Origin: Vreelandella sp031769195
Lineage (GTDB): Bacteria > Pseudomonadota > Gammaproteobacteria > Pseudomonadales > Halomonadaceae
Reading direction: 5' to 3'
Assembly: GCF_031769195.1 (NCBI RefSeq)
Contig: NZ_JAVHNP010000004.1
Coordinates: forward strand, 124,001 to 188,000
Length of the DNA stretch: 64,000 nucleotides
Part shown: positions 41,887 to 51,618 of the stretch, in pieces
Position numbering within the stretch: the first letter of the stretch is position 1
Layout of the letters: each line of letters starts with the position of its first letter
Notes under the pieces: model-generated
The model's database searches: none
Seen by the model: the letters and a program-made list of their open reading frames with translations, nothing else
What the model was told of the DNA's origin: nothing
Position numbers and translations under genes: made by a program

Positions 41887-44800
41887 ATGACCATTCGCGT
41901 TGCCTTGCATCACCGTACCACTTACCGATTTGACCGCCCGGTTAAACTTTCTCCTCATGTCATTCGTTTACGCCCTGCGCCCCACTGCCGTACTCATATT
42001 GATGCCTACTCACTAGATATTTCTGGCGATGACCATTTTTTAAATTGGCAGCAAGACCCTTTCGGTAACTTTAATGCACGGGTCGTTTTTCCCGAGCCGC
42101 GTAAAGAACTCACGATTGCCGTCGAGCTGATTGCCCCGATGACGGTGATCAACCCGTTTGATTTCTTTTTAGATGATGTAGCACAGAAAATTCCCTTTGC
42201 TTATCCAGATGACCTCACCAAAGAACTAGGGCCTTATCTGGAAGTGACCGAGGCGGGTCCACGCTTAAAAGAGTGGTTAAAAGATGTCTCGTTAGAGCCT
42301 ACCACCAGCGTAGATTTTCTCGTCGCTTTGAACCAACGCCTGCACCATGACATTAGCTATCTAGTGCGCATGGAACCCGGCGTGCAGAGCTGTGAAGAAA
42401 CCCTGACCCTGGCCAGCGGCTCATGCCGTGACAGCGCTTGGCTACTGGTACAGATTCTTCGCCATTTGGGGCTAGCCGCACGGTTTGTATCAGGCTATCT
42501 GATTCAGTTAACGCCAGATGTGAAAGCACTCGATGGCCCCAGTGGCACCGAAGTAGACTTTACCGACCTGCACGCCTGGACCGAAGTGTTCCTGCCAGGC
42601 GCGGGTTGGGTTGGCCTTGACCCCACCTCCGGCCTGTTTGCCGGTGAAGGGCATATCCCACTGGCGGCTACCCCCACCACCGGAAGCGCTGCGGCCATCA
42701 CTGGTTTTTCTGATAAGTGTGAGGTGGAGTTTGATGTGGAAATGCGCGTTGAGCGCATCCATGAAGACCCGCGCGTCACCAAGCCCTACAGCGACCAGCA
42801 GTGGCAGCAAATTATTGAGTTAGGTGATCAAGTAGATCGCGAACTCAACGAACAGGATGTTCGCCTCACCATGGGCGGCGAGCCTACGTTTGTCTCCATT
42901 GATGATATGGAAAGCCCCCAGTGGAACACGGAGGCATTAGGCGAACATAAGCGCGAACGTGCCGAAGCCCTGCTAACACGGCTTCAAGCTGCCTACGCTC
43001 CGGGTAGCGTCATTCAACAACAGCAAGGCAAATGGTACCCCGGTGAACCGCTGCCCCGCTGGGCGTTGGCCTGCTACTGGCGCAAAGATGGTGTACCGCT
43101 ATGGCGCGACCCGACGTGGCTTGCTTGCATGGAAGGCGCTCCCACTGTGGCGGTAGATGATGCCATGGCACAGCGTTTTACCCGTGCGCTGAGCAAGCAT
43201 TTAGGCATTGCCGAACGGCACTGGATTCCTGCCTTTGAAGATGCCTACTACTACCTGTGGAAAGAGCAGACGCTGCCAGTGAGCGTTGACCCGCGGGCAG
43301 CCGACTTAAAAGACGATGCTGAACGTCGTCGCTTAGCCCGCCTGTTAGAACAAGATTTAGGGGCCGTCGTGGGTTACGCGCTGCCTTTGCGCCACTCTAT
43401 CGCTCAGTCTCATCGCTGGGAAAGCGGGCGCTGGCCGCTCAAGCGCGACCACCTCTTCTTAGTGCCCGGCGACTCGCCCATGGGTTTGCGTCTGCCGCTT
43501 TCCGCGCTGCCCTGGGCCGACCCCGAAGAGCAGCCCCAGCCGCAGTCGCTGTTTGCCCCACGCCCGGTACTCGGCGACATTCACGGGGAAGTGGCGCGCC
43601 GTAACGCCGAGCAGCACCGGCTTACCGGCGCTGAGCGCATTGGCCAAAGCGTGCACCCAAGCCACAGCCACCCCGAAGGAGAAGCGGTTCAGCAGCAGCC
43701 TAGCGCCGACCACGACCGCGAACATAAGGTCATTCATACCAGCCTGTGCATTGAGCCACGCGACGGTCGACTGCATATCTTCCTGCCGCCACTGACCCAG
43801 CTGGAGCACTACCTTGACCTGCTCAGCAGTATCGAAGAGTGCGCCCGCACGCTGGGCTGCCCGGTCATGATTGAAGGCTACGCCCCGCCCCGTGACCCGC
43901 GTCTGGAAAGCTTCCAAGTCACCCCTGACCCTGGCGTTATTGAAGTCAACATCATGCCTGCCGCCAGCTGGCAAACCTTGGTTGCACAAACCGAGCGGCT
44001 CTACGACGAAGCGCGCCAAGCACGCCTGGGCACCGAGAAGTTTATGCTTGATGGCCGCCACACCGGCACCGGTGGGGGTAACCACGTGACCCTGGGCGGC
44101 ATTACGCCGGACGACTCTCCATTTTTACGCCGCCCGGATCTACTCGCTAGCCTAGTGACTTACTGGCAGCACCACCCTAGCTTGTCTTATCTGTTCTCTG
44201 GGCTGTTTATTGGCCCCACCAGCCAAGCCCCCCGGGTGGATGAGGCGCGCCATGAAGCGCTCTATGAACTGGAAATTGCCCTTCAACAAATGCCCGAAGG
44301 TGAAGTCGTACAACCTTGGCTGGTCGACCGCCTGCTGCGTCACCTGCTCACCGATTTAACCGGCAACACGCACCGCGCAGAGTTCTGCATCGATAAGCTC
44401 TACTCACCGGACAGCGACAGCGGCCGCTTGGGGCTTTTAGAGCTGCGTGGCTTTGAGATGCCGCCTCATGCCCGCTTGGGCTTGATGCAGATGCTGCTTA
44501 TCCGCGCGTTAGTGGCCCGCTGCTGGAAAACACCTTATCGCGCCAAGCCCGTGCGCTGGGGCAGCGCTCTGCAAGACCGCTGGATGCTGCCCCACTATTT
44601 GTGGGAAGACCTAAACGACGTATTGAGCGACCTGAGCCATCACGGATTTGATTTTGAACTGGAATGGTTTGCGCCCTTCCTGGAGTTCCGCTTCCCCGTT
44701 CACGGGCGGCTGCATACACCGATGCTGTCGATTGAGCTGCGTCAAGCCATCGAACCGTGGCATGTGCTGGGTGAGGAAGCCACTGCGGGTGGCACCGCCC

Positions 44801-45237
44801 GCTATGTCGATTCATCGGTTGAGCGTTTAGAGGTAAAAGTGAACGGCATGAGCGGCGAACGCTATATCGTGACCTGTAATGGCCGCCAAATCCCGTTAAC
44901 ACCTACTGGCCGCAATGGAGAAGCGGTCGCGGGTGTGCGCTACCGCGCTTGGCAGCCGCCCTCCGCGCTGCACCCACAAATCCCCGTGCATGCACCGCTG
45001 GTGTTTGACGTGATTGATACCTGGAACCAACGCTCTGTGGCGGGCTGCACCTATTATGTGTCGCACCCCACCGGACGTGGTTTTGATACCTTCCCAGTCA
45101 ATGCGTTTGAAGCGGAAGCGCGGCGTTTAGGCCGCTTTAGCGACAGCGGTCATGGCCACGGCTACCAAGCGCCGATGCCGGAAATACAGAGCCTTGAACT
45201 GCCCTGTACGCTGGATCTTCGCTGGAGCCCACGCTAA
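41887..45237 (+). CDS. Transglutaminase-like protein fused to DUF2126
   Basis: The 1116-residue protein has an N-terminal transglutaminase-like domain (about 1-270) with the catalytic triad C180 (SGSCRDS), H229 (DLHAW) and D245 (LDPTSG), followed by a long DUF2126 region with LTMGGEPTFVS near 330 and GTGGGNHVTLGG near 740. Such proteins are a hallmark of the ATP-grasp/alpha-E neighbourhood and are predicted to be peptidases or amidases acting on the ligase product. There is no signal peptide. GGGTGG precedes the ATG. It is divergent from the ATP-grasp operon and starts a three-gene operon with the ATP-grasp-alpha-E fusion (76 bp on) and a second transglutaminase. Confidence 0.9.
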   Translation: MTIRVALHHRTTYRFDRPVKLSPHVIRLRPAPHCRTHIDAYSLDISGDDHFLNWQQDPFGNFNARVVFPEPRKELTIAVELIAPMTVINPFDFFLDDVAQKIPFAYPDDLTKELGPYLEVTEAGPRLKEWLKDVSLEPTTSVDFLVALNQRLHHDISYLVRMEPGVQSCEETLTLASGSCRDSAWLLVQILRHLGLAARFVSGYLIQLTPDVKALDGPSGTEVDFTDLHAWTEVFLPGAGWVGLDPTSGLFAGEGHIPLAATPTTGSAAAITGFSDKCEVEFDVEMRVERIHEDPRVTKPYSDQQWQQIIELGDQVDRELNEQDVRLTMGGEPTFVSIDDMESPQWNTEALGEHKRERAEALLTRLQAAYAPGSVIQQQQGKWYPGEPLPRWALACYWRKDGVPLWRDPTWLACMEGAPTVAVDDAMAQRFTRALSKHLGIAERHWIPAFEDAYYYLWKEQTLPVSVDPRAADLKDDAERRRLARLLEQDLGAVVGYALPLRHSIAQSHRWESGRWPLKRDHLFLVPGDSPMGLRLPLSALPWADPEEQPQPQSLFAPRPVLGDIHGEVARRNAEQHRLTGAERIGQSVHPSHSHPEGEAVQQQPSADHDREHKVIHTSLCIEPRDGRLHIFLPPLTQLEHYLDLLSSIEECARTLGCPVMIEGYAPPRDPRLESFQVTPDPGVIEVNIMPAASWQTLVAQTERLYDEARQARLGTEKFMLDGRHTGTGGGNHVTLGGITPDDSPFLRRPDLLASLVTYWQHHPSLSYLFSGLFIGPTSQAPRVDEARHEALYELEIALQQMPEGEVVQPWLVDRLLRHLLTDLTGNTHRAEFCIDKLYSPDSDSGRLGLLELRGFEMPPHARLGLMQMLLIRALVARCWKTPYRAKPVRWGSALQDRWMLPHYLWEDLNDVLSDLSHHGFDFELEWFAPFLEFRFPVHGRLHTPMLSIELRQAIEPWHVLGEEATAGGTARYVDSSVERLEVKVNGMSGERYIVTCNGRQIPLTPTGRNGEAVAGVRYRAWQPPSALHPQIPVHAPLVFDVIDTWNQRSVAGCTYYVSHPTGRGFDTFPVNAFEAEARRLGRFSDSGHGHGYQAPMPEIQSLELPCTLDLRWSPR

Positions 45238-45313
45238 TGGCGCGTCTAAAGCTTTCTTATCAACGCTAGCTGCAGGATAATCCGCCCCTTACCTGCTTAG
45301 GACAACAAGGATC

Positions 45314-47722
45314 ATGACCGCCCCTGTCTCTCCCTCACTGCTCGAGTTCGGCACTGCCGGACTCGTTGAGGACTACTTGAATCAGCTAGGCAAGGGACAG
45401 CCCGGCACGTTTGATGCCATGCTAGATCGGCAGGGCCAGTTGCGCCCTGGCTGGCAAAGTTTACTCAGCGCCTTAGAGGCGCTGGGAGCGGATGGCCGTC
45501 ATCAGCAACATGAAGAAATTCAGCGCCTGCTGGCGGAAAACGGCGTCATTTTTAATATGCATGACGACATTCAAGGGCGTTCATGGCGGCTTGACCCGCT
45601 GCCTTGGGTGATTGATCAGCTGCAGTGGCAAGCGCTGGAAGTGGGATTAACCCAGCGCACTCGCCTCTTTAATGCGCTTTACGATGATATTTATGGAGCG
45701 CGCACCCTGTTTGATGCTGGCTTATTGCCGACACAAGCCATTCTCGCCTCTCCCCATTTTTTATTGCCCTGCCATGGCTCGCAGCCCAGCGACCGACCTG
45801 CCATCAGTTTTCACGGCATTGATGTGATTCAAAATGCCGAGGGCCAATGGCGCGTAATAGGCGATCGTTTACAAGCACCTTCCGGCACTGGCTTTGCGTT
45901 GGAAAACCGGATTCTGATGGCGCGCGCTCTGCCCGAGATGTATCGCAATGCGCCGCTAAAACGGCTGGCAGGCTTTTTAGACAAGTATCACCGCACGCTT
46001 ACCACGCTAGCTTATCAGCACCGGGATAACCCTACTGTAGTGCTACTCACTCCCGGCCCTGGCAGCCCACGCTATTTTGAGCATGCCTACCTTGCCAACT
46101 ACCTGAACATCGACTTAGCCGAAGGCCAGGATATGGTCGTGCGCGATAGCCAGCTATGGCTGCGCACGTTAGGCGGCCTGCAGCCGGTGGATGTGGTGCT
46201 TCGCCACTGCGACGACGCTTACTGCGACCCATTAGAGCTGCGCGGTGACTCTCAACTGGGCGTACCAGGCTTATTACAAGCAGCCCGCGCCAGCGGTGTT
46301 GCCATGTCTAATGCCTTAGGCGTGGGCGCGTTAGAGCTGCCTGAGCTAGCCGACTACCTGCCCGCGCTATGTCAGCACCTGCTGGGCGAAGAGCTATTGC
46401 TCCCCAATGCGGATGCTCACACTCAGCCAGCGACAGCGCCCATTTTTGATCATCAGATGCAGCGGCTCTCGCCGGCAACGCTTAACTTACGCTGTTTCGT
46501 CTCGCGAGCACCGCATAGCGTGACCACACGCAGCCAGCAGCCCAGCGACTATCACGTAATGCCGGGTGGTTTAGCCTGGGTGGGCACTCCTGGCTCACCG
46601 TCACTGCTTAGCCCAGTGGTGAAAGATGTTTGGGTCACCGCGAATACGCCGCAGCCGCACGTCAGTCAACTGCGCCAAGCCCGTGGCCCGGTGGTTGCCA
46701 CACGAGATGGCACCGACCTCCCTAGCCGCGTTGCTGAAAGCCTGTTTTGGTTAGGCCGTTACGGTGAACGCCTAGACGCCCGAGCACGCTTGCTGCGTGA
46801 AGCCCTAATGCGGCTGATGGAGTATGACCAGGACGAAATCGCCGACCAGTTGTTAGACGAGCTGCTGTTAGCACTAGAGATCACCACGCTCAACCATGAC
46901 GGCGAAGGCGCAAAACCGCCGCTGATCGGGTTTGCGCAAAAACGTACCGCGCTGTTAGCGCAGTTTGGCGAGCGTGACCCACAGGCGCTGCAACCTATGT
47001 TTGCCCATTTACTGCGCAACGCTCGAAGCGTGCGCGACCATTTGGGCGACGACTCCTGGCGAGTGGTACACCAGTTGCGCCAGCGGGTAGATACCTTCAA
47101 CCCAAGCCTAGGCGCCAGCGCAGCACGTCGCGCTTGCGAAGGGCTTTCTGCACAGATTGCCGCGTTTTTTGGACTGTGTAACGAAACCATGCCGCATCAC
47201 TACGGCTGGCGGTTTATGGATATAGGCCGCTTCCTGGATCGCGTGTTGGGGCTGCTGTCGCTGCTCAAGCTCACGCTCAATGCCCCCCACTCACCGGGAT
47301 TGGCGCTTTGGGAGGTGGTGCTGGCAACGACGGATAACTTCACCGCCTACCGCAGGCGTTACCGTAGCGAGCTGCACCCGGAGGCGATTCTGGATCTGCT
47401 GCTATTTGATGAGACCAACCCGCGCTCGGTGGGCTACATGCTCAAGCGTTTAGAGCGCCAAATGGACAAACTGCCCGGCAGCTCATCGCCCTACCGCAAC
47501 GCTGAGCGGCGTCTGTTGATACAGGCCAATGCGGCGCTTCATTTAGCCGATATTGACCGCCTTAGCCACCTCGCCGATACGCCTGATGCACAGGAGGCGC
47601 TGGAGCAACTGCTGGATGAGCTGATCGCCCCGCTGAACGCGCTGTCAGATGCGATTAGCCATAGTCACTTCAGCCATGTAGAACGGCCGCGCCAACTTGT
47701 CAGCATGGAGCCCGACGAATGA
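45314..47722 (+). CDS. ATP-grasp-alpha-E fusion protein with a shortened ATP-grasp lobe
   Basis: The 802-residue protein joins a circularly permuted ATP-grasp region (about 80-460) to an alpha-E domain that starts near 464 (LPSRVAESLFWLGRYGERLD). The first half has VIGDRLQAPSG and LENR, FEHAYLANYL and the LGVPGLL segment. Between LGVPGL and the MPGGL strand it is 48 residues shorter than the stand-alone ATP-grasp of this window, and no counterpart of VVKPANESGGYG is found. This suggests loss of the ATP-lysine/glycine loop and an inactive or structural ligase half. AAGGAT lies before the ATG. It overlaps the next gene by 4 bp. Confidence 0.87.
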   Translation: MTAPVSPSLLEFGTAGLVEDYLNQLGKGQPGTFDAMLDRQGQLRPGWQSLLSALEALGADGRHQQHEEIQRLLAENGVIFNMHDDIQGRSWRLDPLPWVIDQLQWQALEVGLTQRTRLFNALYDDIYGARTLFDAGLLPTQAILASPHFLLPCHGSQPSDRPAISFHGIDVIQNAEGQWRVIGDRLQAPSGTGFALENRILMARALPEMYRNAPLKRLAGFLDKYHRTLTTLAYQHRDNPTVVLLTPGPGSPRYFEHAYLANYLNIDLAEGQDMVVRDSQLWLRTLGGLQPVDVVLRHCDDAYCDPLELRGDSQLGVPGLLQAARASGVAMSNALGVGALELPELADYLPALCQHLLGEELLLPNADAHTQPATAPIFDHQMQRLSPATLNLRCFVSRAPHSVTTRSQQPSDYHVMPGGLAWVGTPGSPSLLSPVVKDVWVTANTPQPHVSQLRQARGPVVATRDGTDLPSRVAESLFWLGRYGERLDARARLLREALMRLMEYDQDEIADQLLDELLLALEITTLNHDGEGAKPPLIGFAQKRTALLAQFGERDPQALQPMFAHLLRNARSVRDHLGDDSWRVVHQLRQRVDTFNPSLGASAARRACEGLSAQIAAFFGLCNETMPHHYGWRFMDIGRFLDRVLGLLSLLKLTLNAPHSPGLALWEVVLATTDNFTAYRRRYRSELHPEAILDLLLFDETNPRSVGYMLKRLERQMDKLPGSSSPYRNAERRLLIQANAALHLADIDRLSHLADTPDAQEALEQLLDELIAPLNALSDAISHSHFSHVERPRQLVSMEPDE

Positions 47723-48597
47723 ATTACACCCTGCGGCATACCACACGCTACCACTACAGCGCACCAGTGACGCTGTGCCACAGCGAGGCGCGGGTGCTGC
47801 CACGTAAAACGCAGCATCAGCAGTGCGGTGCTTCCGAGCTAACCATCAGCCCGATGCCCCAAGTGCAGTCAGAACGCCGCGATGTGTTTGGCAACAGGGT
47901 GCTCTATTTCGCCATGGAGGACGTTCACCAAACCCTCGACGTCACCGTGGTAACGCCGCTCAATACTCAGCCGCTGGGACCACTACCCCAGACCTCTCCT
48001 GCCTGGGAGAGCGTGGCCGAGCAGCTACGCGCCGACAGCCGTTTTGATATGCAGCTTTATCGGCTGGACTCCCCGTTTATACGCCGCAATGATGAGCTGG
48101 CGGAGTTTGCCCGCAGTTGCTTTACGCCAGGCCGCCCGCTAGTCGAGGCGGCGTTAGCGCTTAATCAGCTGATCTACGACACCTTTGAGTACGACCCCAG
48201 CTTCACCACATTAGCGACGCCGCTGAGCGAGGTGCTCGCTAACCGCAGAGGCGTGTGTCAGGACTTTGCCCACCTAGCCATTGGCGCATTGCGCTCGGTT
48301 GGATTGCCCGCCCGCTATGTCAGCGGGTACTTAGAAACCCAACCGCCCCCCGGCCAGCCACGTTTGATTGGTGCCGACGCCTCTCACGCATGGCTTGCTG
48401 CCTGGATTCCAGACTGGGGCTGGCTGGCACTCGACCCCACCAACGGTACAGTGGCCGGTGAGCAGCACCCGGTGCTGGCCTGGGGCCGAGACTATGCCGA
48501 CGTAGCACCGCTTAAGGGCGTGATGAACGGCGGCGGCGACCACCAGCTAGAAGTGGAAGTCGATGTGATGCCGCTCACGGATCACAGCGCGGCCTGA
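47719..48597 (+). CDS. Transglutaminase-like cysteine hydrolase
   Basis: The 292-residue protein has the N-terminal beta domain of bacterial transglutaminase-like proteins and a papain-like core with the triad C180 (RRGVCQDFAH), H223 (ADASHAWLA) and D239 (LDPTNG). No signal peptide is present, so it is cytoplasmic. Its ATG overlaps the fusion-gene stop in an ATGA, so translation is coupled. Family members in this context are predicted to hydrolyse amide bonds, perhaps releasing the ligated product. Its stop is 5 bp from that of the convergent dctM. Confidence 0.9.
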   Translation: MNYTLRHTTRYHYSAPVTLCHSEARVLPRKTQHQQCGASELTISPMPQVQSERRDVFGNRVLYFAMEDVHQTLDVTVVTPLNTQPLGPLPQTSPAWESVAEQLRADSRFDMQLYRLDSPFIRRNDELAEFARSCFTPGRPLVEAALALNQLIYDTFEYDPSFTTLATPLSEVLANRRGVCQDFAHLAIGALRSVGLPARYVSGYLETQPPPGQPRLIGADASHAWLAAWIPDWGWLALDPTNGTVAGEQHPVLAWGRDYADVAPLKGVMNGGGDHQLEVEVDVMPLTDHSAA

Positions 48598-48602
48598 ACC
48601 GG

Positions 48603-49868
48603 CTAGCGCTGGATAAGGCCGTTGGTTAGCCACGGCAACCATGCCAGCAGCACCAGAGTCACCAGCGTCGCCAACAAAAAGGGCAGCAGCGCGCGGAAGA
48701 TTTTTAGCGGTGGTGCGCCGGTCATGGACGATGCGATAAACAGCCCCGCGCCTACCGGCGGGGTAAGCAATCCCATCACCAACGTTAAGCAAACCACCAC
48801 GCCAAATTGATACGGGCTAATCGCAAACTGACTTTGGGCAATTGGCATCAAAATAGGCACCACCAGAATCAATGCGGCAATGCCATCAATCACCATGCCT
48901 ACCAGCAGTAGTGCTCCAATCACCAGCAGTAAGAAGACGAACGGGTCGCTGGTGAGCTCGGCAATCCACGCGGCGGCCATTTGGGGGAGCTGCTCGTAAA
49001 TCACCACCCAGCCAAACACACCCGCTGCTGCAATCAGCATAATCACCAGCCCGGCATTGATCGCCGTGCGGGTAAGCACCTGGGGAAGCTGCTTGAAGCG
49101 TAGATCGCCATACACAAAACGCCCCATCAGTAGCGCGGCCAGCGAAGCCAACGCCGCCGACTCTGTGGGCGTCGCGATGCCCAGCAAAATACCGCCAATG
49201 ATAATCACCGGAATCAGCAGCGCAGGCATTCCCCACAGCGCGTCGTGCAGCGCCTGTTGTCGGCTAGGCCAACTCCCTTTGGGGTATTGTTGCACCAGCC
49301 CCACCAGGGCAATGACCACGAAAAAGCTCGCCCCCAGCAACAGTCCCGGCAGTAGCCCGGCGATAAACATCTCCGCAATGGGTACTTGGGCCATTACCCC
49401 GAACAGTACAAACAGCATGGAAGGCGGAATAATCGGCGATAGTAGCCCGCCAGCAGCGGTAATTGCCGCACTGTAGGGCGTGTCGTAACCCTCTTCCTCC
49501 ATGGCGGGCACCATGGCTCGAGACATAATGGCAATTTGTGACGCCGCCGAGCCAATAATCGCTGCCATCATCATATTGGCCACCAAGTTGATATAGGCCA
49601 GCCCACCGCGAAACCCGCCGACCAGAATGCGCGCTAGAGCAATCAAACGCTTGGTCAACCCGCCTTCGTTCATCAACTCACCGGCCAGCATGAACAGCGG
49701 AATCGCCAGCAGCCCATAGCTTTCAATGGCGCTAAACAGCTGCTGCGGGTAGGAATCAAACAGCACCGTATTGCCAGACGCCTGGATATACCACATGGCC
49801 GTGAGCGCCAGCACTAAGGCAATCGGCACCGCGCCTAACAACAGCAGCAAGAACACCACAACGGTCAT
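48603..49868 (-). CDS. dctM: TRAP transporter large permease
   Basis: The 421-residue product (from the ATG at 49868) has about 12 to 13 hydrophobic spans and DctM/TRAP family blocks: PIALVLALTAMWYI, IPLFMLAGELMNEGG, AAGGLLSPIIPPS, and GLLTPPVGAGLF in the second repeat. It moves an organic acid with sodium together with DctQ and DctP. The frame is open to 49958, but the ATG at 49868 overlaps the dctQ stop by 4 bp (TCAT on the plus strand) and begins the first membrane span. The substrate of this system cannot be read. Confidence 0.92.
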   Translation of the reverse strand: MTVVVFLLLLLGAVPIALVLALTAMWYIQASGNTVLFDSYPQQLFSAIESYGLLAIPLFMLAGELMNEGGLTKRLIALARILVGGFRGGLAYINLVANMMMAAIIGSAASQIAIMSRAMVPAMEEEGYDTPYSAAITAAGGLLSPIIPPSMLFVLFGVMAQVPIAEMFIAGLLPGLLLGASFFVVIALVGLVQQYPKGSWPSRQQALHDALWGMPALLIPVIIIGGILLGIATPTESAALASLAALLMGRFVYGDLRFKQLPQVLTRTAINAGLVIMLIAAAGVFGWVVIYEQLPQMAAAWIAELTSDPFVFLLLVIGALLLVGMVIDGIAALILVVPILMPIAQSQFAISPYQFGVVVCLTLVMGLLTPPVGAGLFIASSMTGAPPLKIFRALLPFLLATLVTLVLLAWLPWLTNGLIQR

Positions 49869-50401
49869 ACCTGCCCCCTTAACGCCTTGAGTGACTGCAG
49901 CAAATTGGCGACACCGTGCAGGCTCAGCGAGAGCGCAAACCAAGGCACAATCAGCCACGCCCAGAACTTTTTAATACCCAGCGTGGAGGTGTTTTCTGCA
50001 TAGATAAAATTGAACGTCTGCCCCTGAAACACACGGGTGTCGAACCCGGTTTGGGCAAGGGTAAGCGGCTGGTACCAGCCCCAGCAGAGCCATACCAGCA
50101 GTAGCGCAAACAGCAGCACCATGGCATCCACCGCCACGCCTATCAGATGACGGCCTGCGGGTGGTAGCAGGTCGCTTAACAGCGTCACGGCAATGCCTTG
50201 ACGGCGCTTGAGCACCGCTCCGGCAATGAGAAAGGTCATCCAGATCATGGCGTAGATCGCCAGTTCACTGATCCAGTAAAGCGGGCTGCCCAGCGCGCGA
50301 AAGGCGATATTTGTGAGGATTAAACACGTCACCGCCGCTGCCAAGGCAGCGGCGGTGATCTCTTCACAGCGGGCAAGCCCTTTAGACAGGCGTTGCAGCA
50401 T
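49865..50401 (-). CDS. dctQ: TRAP transporter small permease
   Basis: The 178-residue protein has four hydrophobic segments and the DctQ pattern (LTNIAFRALGSPLYWISELAIYAMIWM with the WISEL helix start). It couples DctP to DctM. Its ATG at 50401 has only a weak ribosome site; it follows dctP by 61 bp, a gap that holds an 18-bp repeat. Its stop overlaps the dctM start by 4 bp. Confidence 0.9.
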   Translation of the reverse strand: MLQRLSKGLARCEEITAAALAAAVTCLILTNIAFRALGSPLYWISELAIYAMIWMTFLIAGAVLKRRQGIAVTLLSDLLPPAGRHLIGVAVDAMVLLFALLLVWLCWGWYQPLTLAQTGFDTRVFQGQTFNFIYAENTSTLGIKKFWAWLIVPWFALSLSLHGVANLLQSLKALRGQV

Positions 50402-50418
50402 GATTATTAAAGGCCTTC

Positions 50419-50472
50419 ATTAACGACTAACTGATTATCAACGACTAGCGCCTCATCAGCGACTACTCTTCG
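50419..50472. repeat. Three 18-bp degenerate repeats between dctP and dctQ
   Basis: Copies start at 50419, 50437 and 50455, each beginning AT-T/C-A-A/G-CGACTA; the CGACTA core recurs at 50424, 50442 and 50460, exactly 18 bp apart. The third copy runs across the dctP stop codon. It fills the short gap between the two genes. Confidence 0.65.
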
Positions 50473-51449
50473 CGCAAGCGGTCTGCCTCTGCGCGTAGGG
50501 TCTCCAACATAGGGGCTTTCGGTGCCCAAATGCTTTCCCATTCGCTAATCGCCTCAGAGAAAAACTCAGCGTCGGCTTCAACAATATTAATGTCTAGCGC
50601 ACGGATTTCCTCTTCCTGGGCTGCATCCATCTCTTCAAAACCGGTCAGTACGTTCTCAAGATGCTCCGCCATGGCGGTATCAATGAGTTCACGGTCTTCT
50701 TCAGACAGCTCGCGCCAGACGCGCCCAGACACCACACCCACCATAGGGAACATCATATGGTTGGAAATTAGCAGGTTGTTCGCCTGCTCGTAGAATTTCA
50801 AAATTAGGATCGAGTCGAAATCCATATCGATGGCGTCGACTTGGCCATTGGCCAGCGCATCGTAGACTTCTAATAAGGGCATGGGGGCGGGAGCAGCACC
50901 GGTGGCGGTGTAGAAATCACGAATCGGTTCAAAAGGCGTAATACGCAGCCGCTGGCCCTGCAAATCTTCCGCGCTCTCAATGGGGCTGCGGCTCAGCACC
51001 TGGCGCATGCCCACCATGCCATAACCCACGCCGACCAAACCCACACCTTCCGGCATCAAATCAAGCAGCTCACCGGCGGCATCGGAGCGCAACAGGCGCG
51101 CCGCGTGATTGACGTCATCCACCAAGTACGGTGCGTAGAGGGCGCCAAAATCAGGGATGCGGTTGGAGATTTCGGCAATGGTGAGAAAGGCCATATCCAG
51201 CGCGCCGGTTTGCAGCTGCTGCACCATCTGCGCTTCATTACCTAGCTGCTGAGCAGGAAACACGCTCACGCTATGCTCGCCACCTGAGCGCTCATTAAGC
51301 GTTTGCGCAAACGCTTCTGCTTCGGTGGACCACAGGTGCTGCGCGGGGGTAATCAGCCCTAAACGGAAATCACGCGCCTGGGCGCTGATGGAGGTAACTG
51401 CCATGGCAGCGGCGGCGCAGGCAAGCGTCAGCGTTTTCATTCGGTTCAT
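50463..51449 (-). CDS. dctP: TRAP transporter periplasmic solute-binding protein
   Basis: The product, 328 residues from the ATG at 51449, has a signal peptide ending near SAQA (residue 25) and the TRAP solute-binding fold: QQLGNEAQMVQQLQTGALDM, then a ligand-binding loop with RLRITPFEPIRDFYTATGAAP and ANGQVDAIDMDFDSILILKF. The Arg in LRIT is the usual carboxylate-binding residue, so an organic acid is the likely cargo. The open frame continues to 51482; the ATG at 51449 follows GAGAGG. It precedes dctQ by 61 bp. Confidence 0.9.
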   Translation of the reverse strand: MNRMKTLTLACAAAAMAVTSISAQARDFRLGLITPAQHLWSTEAEAFAQTLNERSGGEHSVSVFPAQQLGNEAQMVQQLQTGALDMAFLTIAEISNRIPDFGALYAPYLVDDVNHAARLLRSDAAGELLDLMPEGVGLVGVGYGMVGMRQVLSRSPIESAEDLQGQRLRITPFEPIRDFYTATGAAPAPMPLLEVYDALANGQVDAIDMDFDSILILKFYEQANNLLISNHMMFPMVGVVSGRVWRELSEEDRELIDTAMAEHLENVLTGFEEMDAAQEEEIRALDINIVEADAEFFSEAISEWESIWAPKAPMLETLRAEADRLREE

Positions 51450-51618
51450 GCAAAGCCTCTCAGGATCCCAGCGGCAAGACATCGTCGTCTTGCTTTATTT
51501 TCGTTAGTCGCCCTGAGAATACCCCAGCTACAACGTTGATAACACCCGTGCTTTTGACATCCTACTTGACGCTCTTGGACAGAAAACAGGATGATGTCCT
51601 GCTCATTAGGACGATGCC

